This document shows, in pieces, positions 62,404 to 64,000 of a stretch of 64,000 nt of DNA. The notes beneath the pieces were generated by a model. The model saw only the letters and a list, made by a program, of their open reading frames with translations. It was not told the DNA's origin and did no database searches. The stretch is from NCBI RefSeq assembly GCF_000797445.1, contig NZ_JSWF01000028.1, forward strand, positions 248,001 to 312,000, written 5' to 3'. Each line of letters starts with the position of its first letter. Position 1 is the stretch's first letter. The translations under genes were made by a program, and so were the position numbers. The DNA comes from Lacinutrix jangbogonensis. GTDB taxonomy: Bacteria; Bacteroidota; Bacteroidia; Flavobacteriales; Flavobacteriaceae.

Positions 62404-63669
62404 ATGAGAGTAGTAATCACTGGTTTAGGAGTCGTTGCACCAAATGGTGTTGGACTTGAAGCGTTTGCTAAAGCCATTAAAAATGGAGAATCCGGAATTA
62501 CCTTTCACCAGCATTTAGCCGACTTGAATTTTTCGTGCCGCATTGGGGGTATTCCGCAAATTTCCGAAGAAAAGAAATTAGAGTATTTAACACCTTTACA
62601 ACTTAGAGGTTTTAATAGTTCAGGTATTTTATATGGTTGCATTGCAGGAATGGATGCTTGGAACGATGCAGGATTCGATATTGATACAGATAGCGACTTA
62701 GACTTCGATAGTGGAACTATTTTTGGCACAGGAACATCAGGAGTAGAAAAGTTTCGAGAAGCTATTTATAAGCTAGATAAGGGACAGGTAAAGAGATTAG
62801 GCAGCACAGTTGTGGTACAAACGATGGCAAGCGGTATTAGTGCTTTTTTAGGCGGCATATTAGGTTTAGGAAATCAAGTAACCACAAATTCTTCGGCATG
62901 CACAACAGGAACCGAAGCTATTTTAATGGGTTATGAACGGATTAAAAACGGACAAGCAAAACGGATGCTTGTTGGAAGTTGTAGTGATGATGGCCCATAT
63001 ATTTGGGGAGGATTTGATGCTATGCGAGTAATGACTTATAAGCATAACGAATTTTCAGAAAAAGGGTCTCGCCCAATGAGTGCAAGCGCATCAGGATTTG
63101 TTCCTGGTTCAGGCGCAGGCGCACTAGTTTTAGAATCTTTAGAAAGTGCTTTAGCGCGAAACGCAACAATTTATGCTGAGGTTTTAGGTGGAAATATTAA
63201 TTCTGGTGGACAACGTAATGGAGGAACCATGACAGCTCCAAACGCAGAAGCTGTGCAACGCTGTATTAAAGATGCTATAAAAAATGCTTGCATTACTAAT
63301 GAAGACATTGATGTAATAAACGGGCATTTAACCGCAACATCTAAAGATGGTTTAGAGATTGAAAACTGGACGAAAGCGTTAAATAGAAAAGGAGACGATT
63401 TTCCGTATATCAATTCTTTGAAATCTATGGTTGGCCACTGTTTGGCAGCAGCAGGAAGTATAGAAAGTGTTGCAACAGTGTTACAATTAAAAGAACAGTT
63501 TGTGTTTCCTAATATTAATTGTGACGATATTCATCCTGATATTTCTAAGCTAATTTCCGAAGATAAAATTGTAAAACAACTTTTAAAAATAGATCTAAAT
63601 ATTGCCGTTAAAGCTAGTTTTGGTTTTGGTGATGTAAATGGTTGTGTTATCTTTAAGAGGTATAATTAA
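62404..63669 (+). CDS. FabF-like beta-ketoacyl synthase with variant active-site motif
   Basis: Thiolase-fold condensing enzyme of 421 residues. Active Cys in TNSSACTTGTEA near residue 165. The first His is in INGHLTATSKDGLEI, where FabF usually reads NAHGTGT; the second is in SMVGHCLAAAG. The loop change GHLTAT is shared with some secondary-metabolite ketosynthases and suggests a specialised substrate. It directly precedes the ACP gene. Predicted to lengthen an ACP-bound acyl chain for the type III synthase. Confidence 0.9.
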   Translation: MRVVITGLGVVAPNGVGLEAFAKAIKNGESGITFHQHLADLNFSCRIGGIPQISEEKKLEYLTPLQLRGFNSSGILYGCIAGMDAWNDAGFDIDTDSDLDFDSGTIFGTGTSGVEKFREAIYKLDKGQVKRLGSTVVVQTMASGISAFLGGILGLGNQVTTNSSACTTGTEAILMGYERIKNGQAKRMLVGSCSDDGPYIWGGFDAMRVMTYKHNEFSEKGSRPMSASASGFVPGSGAGALVLESLESALARNATIYAEVLGGNINSGGQRNGGTMTAPNAEAVQRCIKDAIKNACITNEDIDVINGHLTATSKDGLEIENWTKALNRKGDDFPYINSLKSMVGHCLAAAGSIESVATVLQLKEQFVFPNINCDDIHPDISKLISEDKIVKQLLKIDLNIAVKASFGFGDVNGCVIFKRYN

Positions 63670-63705
63670 AAAATTTCTAACTTTCCGGAAATGAAAAAAT
63701 AAAAC

Positions 63706-63960
63706 ATGAAAAAAGAAGAATTATTAGCCAAGTTAAAAACCATCGTTAAACCCTATATTCAAGATGAAGAGGCATATACTAAGCTCTCTGAAGAGACTGA
63801 TTTTATAAACGATTTAAAAATAAACTCTGCTAATTTGGTAGATGTTATTTTAGATGTTGAAGATGAATTTGACATTAGAATTGAAAATGACGATATGGAA
63901 AAAATGGTTTCTGTAAAAGCAGCAATGGCTATTGTTAATGAAAAACTTGCCGCAAAGTGA
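63706..63960 (+). CDS. Acyl carrier protein of the polyketide operon
   Basis: An 84-residue acidic helical protein. The phosphopantetheine Ser is in LKINSANLVDVILDVEDEF near residue 45, where the usual DSL reads NSAN. At 84 residues it fits an ACP. It overlaps the start of the phosphopantetheinyl transferase gene and follows the ketosynthase by 36 bases. It likely carries the acyl chain processed by the ketosynthase and dehydratase of this operon. Confidence 0.92.
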   Translation: MKKEELLAKLKTIVKPYIQDEEAYTKLSEETDFINDLKINSANLVDVILDVEDEFDIRIENDDMEKMVSVKAAMAIVNEKLAAK

Positions 63961-64000
63961 TAGGTAACGACATTGTCGATTTACAACAAGCAGCTAAAGA
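63957..64000 (+). CDS. 4'-phosphopantetheinyl transferase, N-terminal fragment (continues past the window)
   Basis: The GTG start overlaps the ACP stop (GTGA). The visible residues read MIGNDIVDLQQAAK. This opening is characteristic of the AcpS/Sfp-type transferase group, where the Asp in the first helix coordinates magnesium. It would activate the neighbouring ACP by adding phosphopantetheine. Only 14 residues are seen, so the family assignment rests on the opening motif and the context. Confidence 0.7.
   Translation, partial: MIGNDIVDLQQAAK

Overview
The window is a chromosomal segment of a Flavobacteriaceae-like member of the Bacteroidota; I cannot name the genus from sequence alone. Supporting signs are the very AT-rich sequence and three secreted peptidases ending in type IX secretion (T9SS) type A sorting tails with the YPNP signature. 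Further signs are many lipoproteins with a cysteine after a short hydrophobic leader, promoters of the TAnnTTTG type, a PID-CTERM-like small protein, and flavobacterial gene sets such as DUF177-rpmF-fabH-accB-accC.

Layout. 1-12 kb: the end of gltX, a T9SS M36-like metallopeptidase, an outer-membrane protein, an SPFH protein, a GNAT-like enzyme, a DUF1761 protein, a very large T9SS subtilase and glnS. 12.3-14 kb: folB, then tRNA-Cys followed by a striking tandem array. It has eleven extra copies of the tRNA 3' end at a 97-99 bp period and contains no coding sequence. 14-19.2 kb: a zinc-ribbon membrane gene interrupted by an in-frame TAG, a LysE-type exporter, a GIN-domain protein, a YbjQ-like protein and rnr. 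19.2-20 kb: a 730 bp gene-free, AT-rich divergent region holding one perfect DnaA box. 20-33 kb: rpiB, a CDF metal transporter, an ElaA-like acetyltransferase, an OmpA protein, a frameshifted S41 peptidase, rnpA, two lipoprotein peptidases, an MBL hydrolase and a UspA-SulP pair. 33-46.7 kb: a CPA-type antiporter, lepA, a TonB-receptor-like barrel, a PD40 propeller lipoprotein, an M28 peptidase, small membrane and SOUL proteins, dusB, a LolC-like permease and rbfA (frameshifted). 46.9-53.6 kb: methylmalonyl-CoA epimerase, a CAU tRNA, a PID-CTERM-like protein, ribE, pdxA, and the DUF177-rpmF-fabH-accB-accC block. 53.6-58.8 kb: a T9SS M43 peptidase, a DAO oxidoreductase, mtgA and a GreA-like protein. 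58.9 kb to the end: a compact biosynthetic operon with an FAD oxidoreductase (frameshifted), a methyltransferase, a type III polyketide synthase, a FabZ-like dehydratase, a FabF-like ketosynthase, an acyl carrier protein and the start of a phosphopantetheinyl transferase. It is best read as a methylated or oxidised phenolic-lipid pathway with its own acyl-starter machinery.

Two themes stand out. First, the tRNA-Cys array: a 98 bp tRNA-3'-end satellite with shuffled half-units and eroded terminator hairpins. Second, four separate genes lose their reading frame at A7 or A8 runs that are exactly one A short, and in all four a one-base slip back restores a full family-length product. This is either systematic homopolymer undercalling or frequent slippage, and it must be settled before those genes are called broken.
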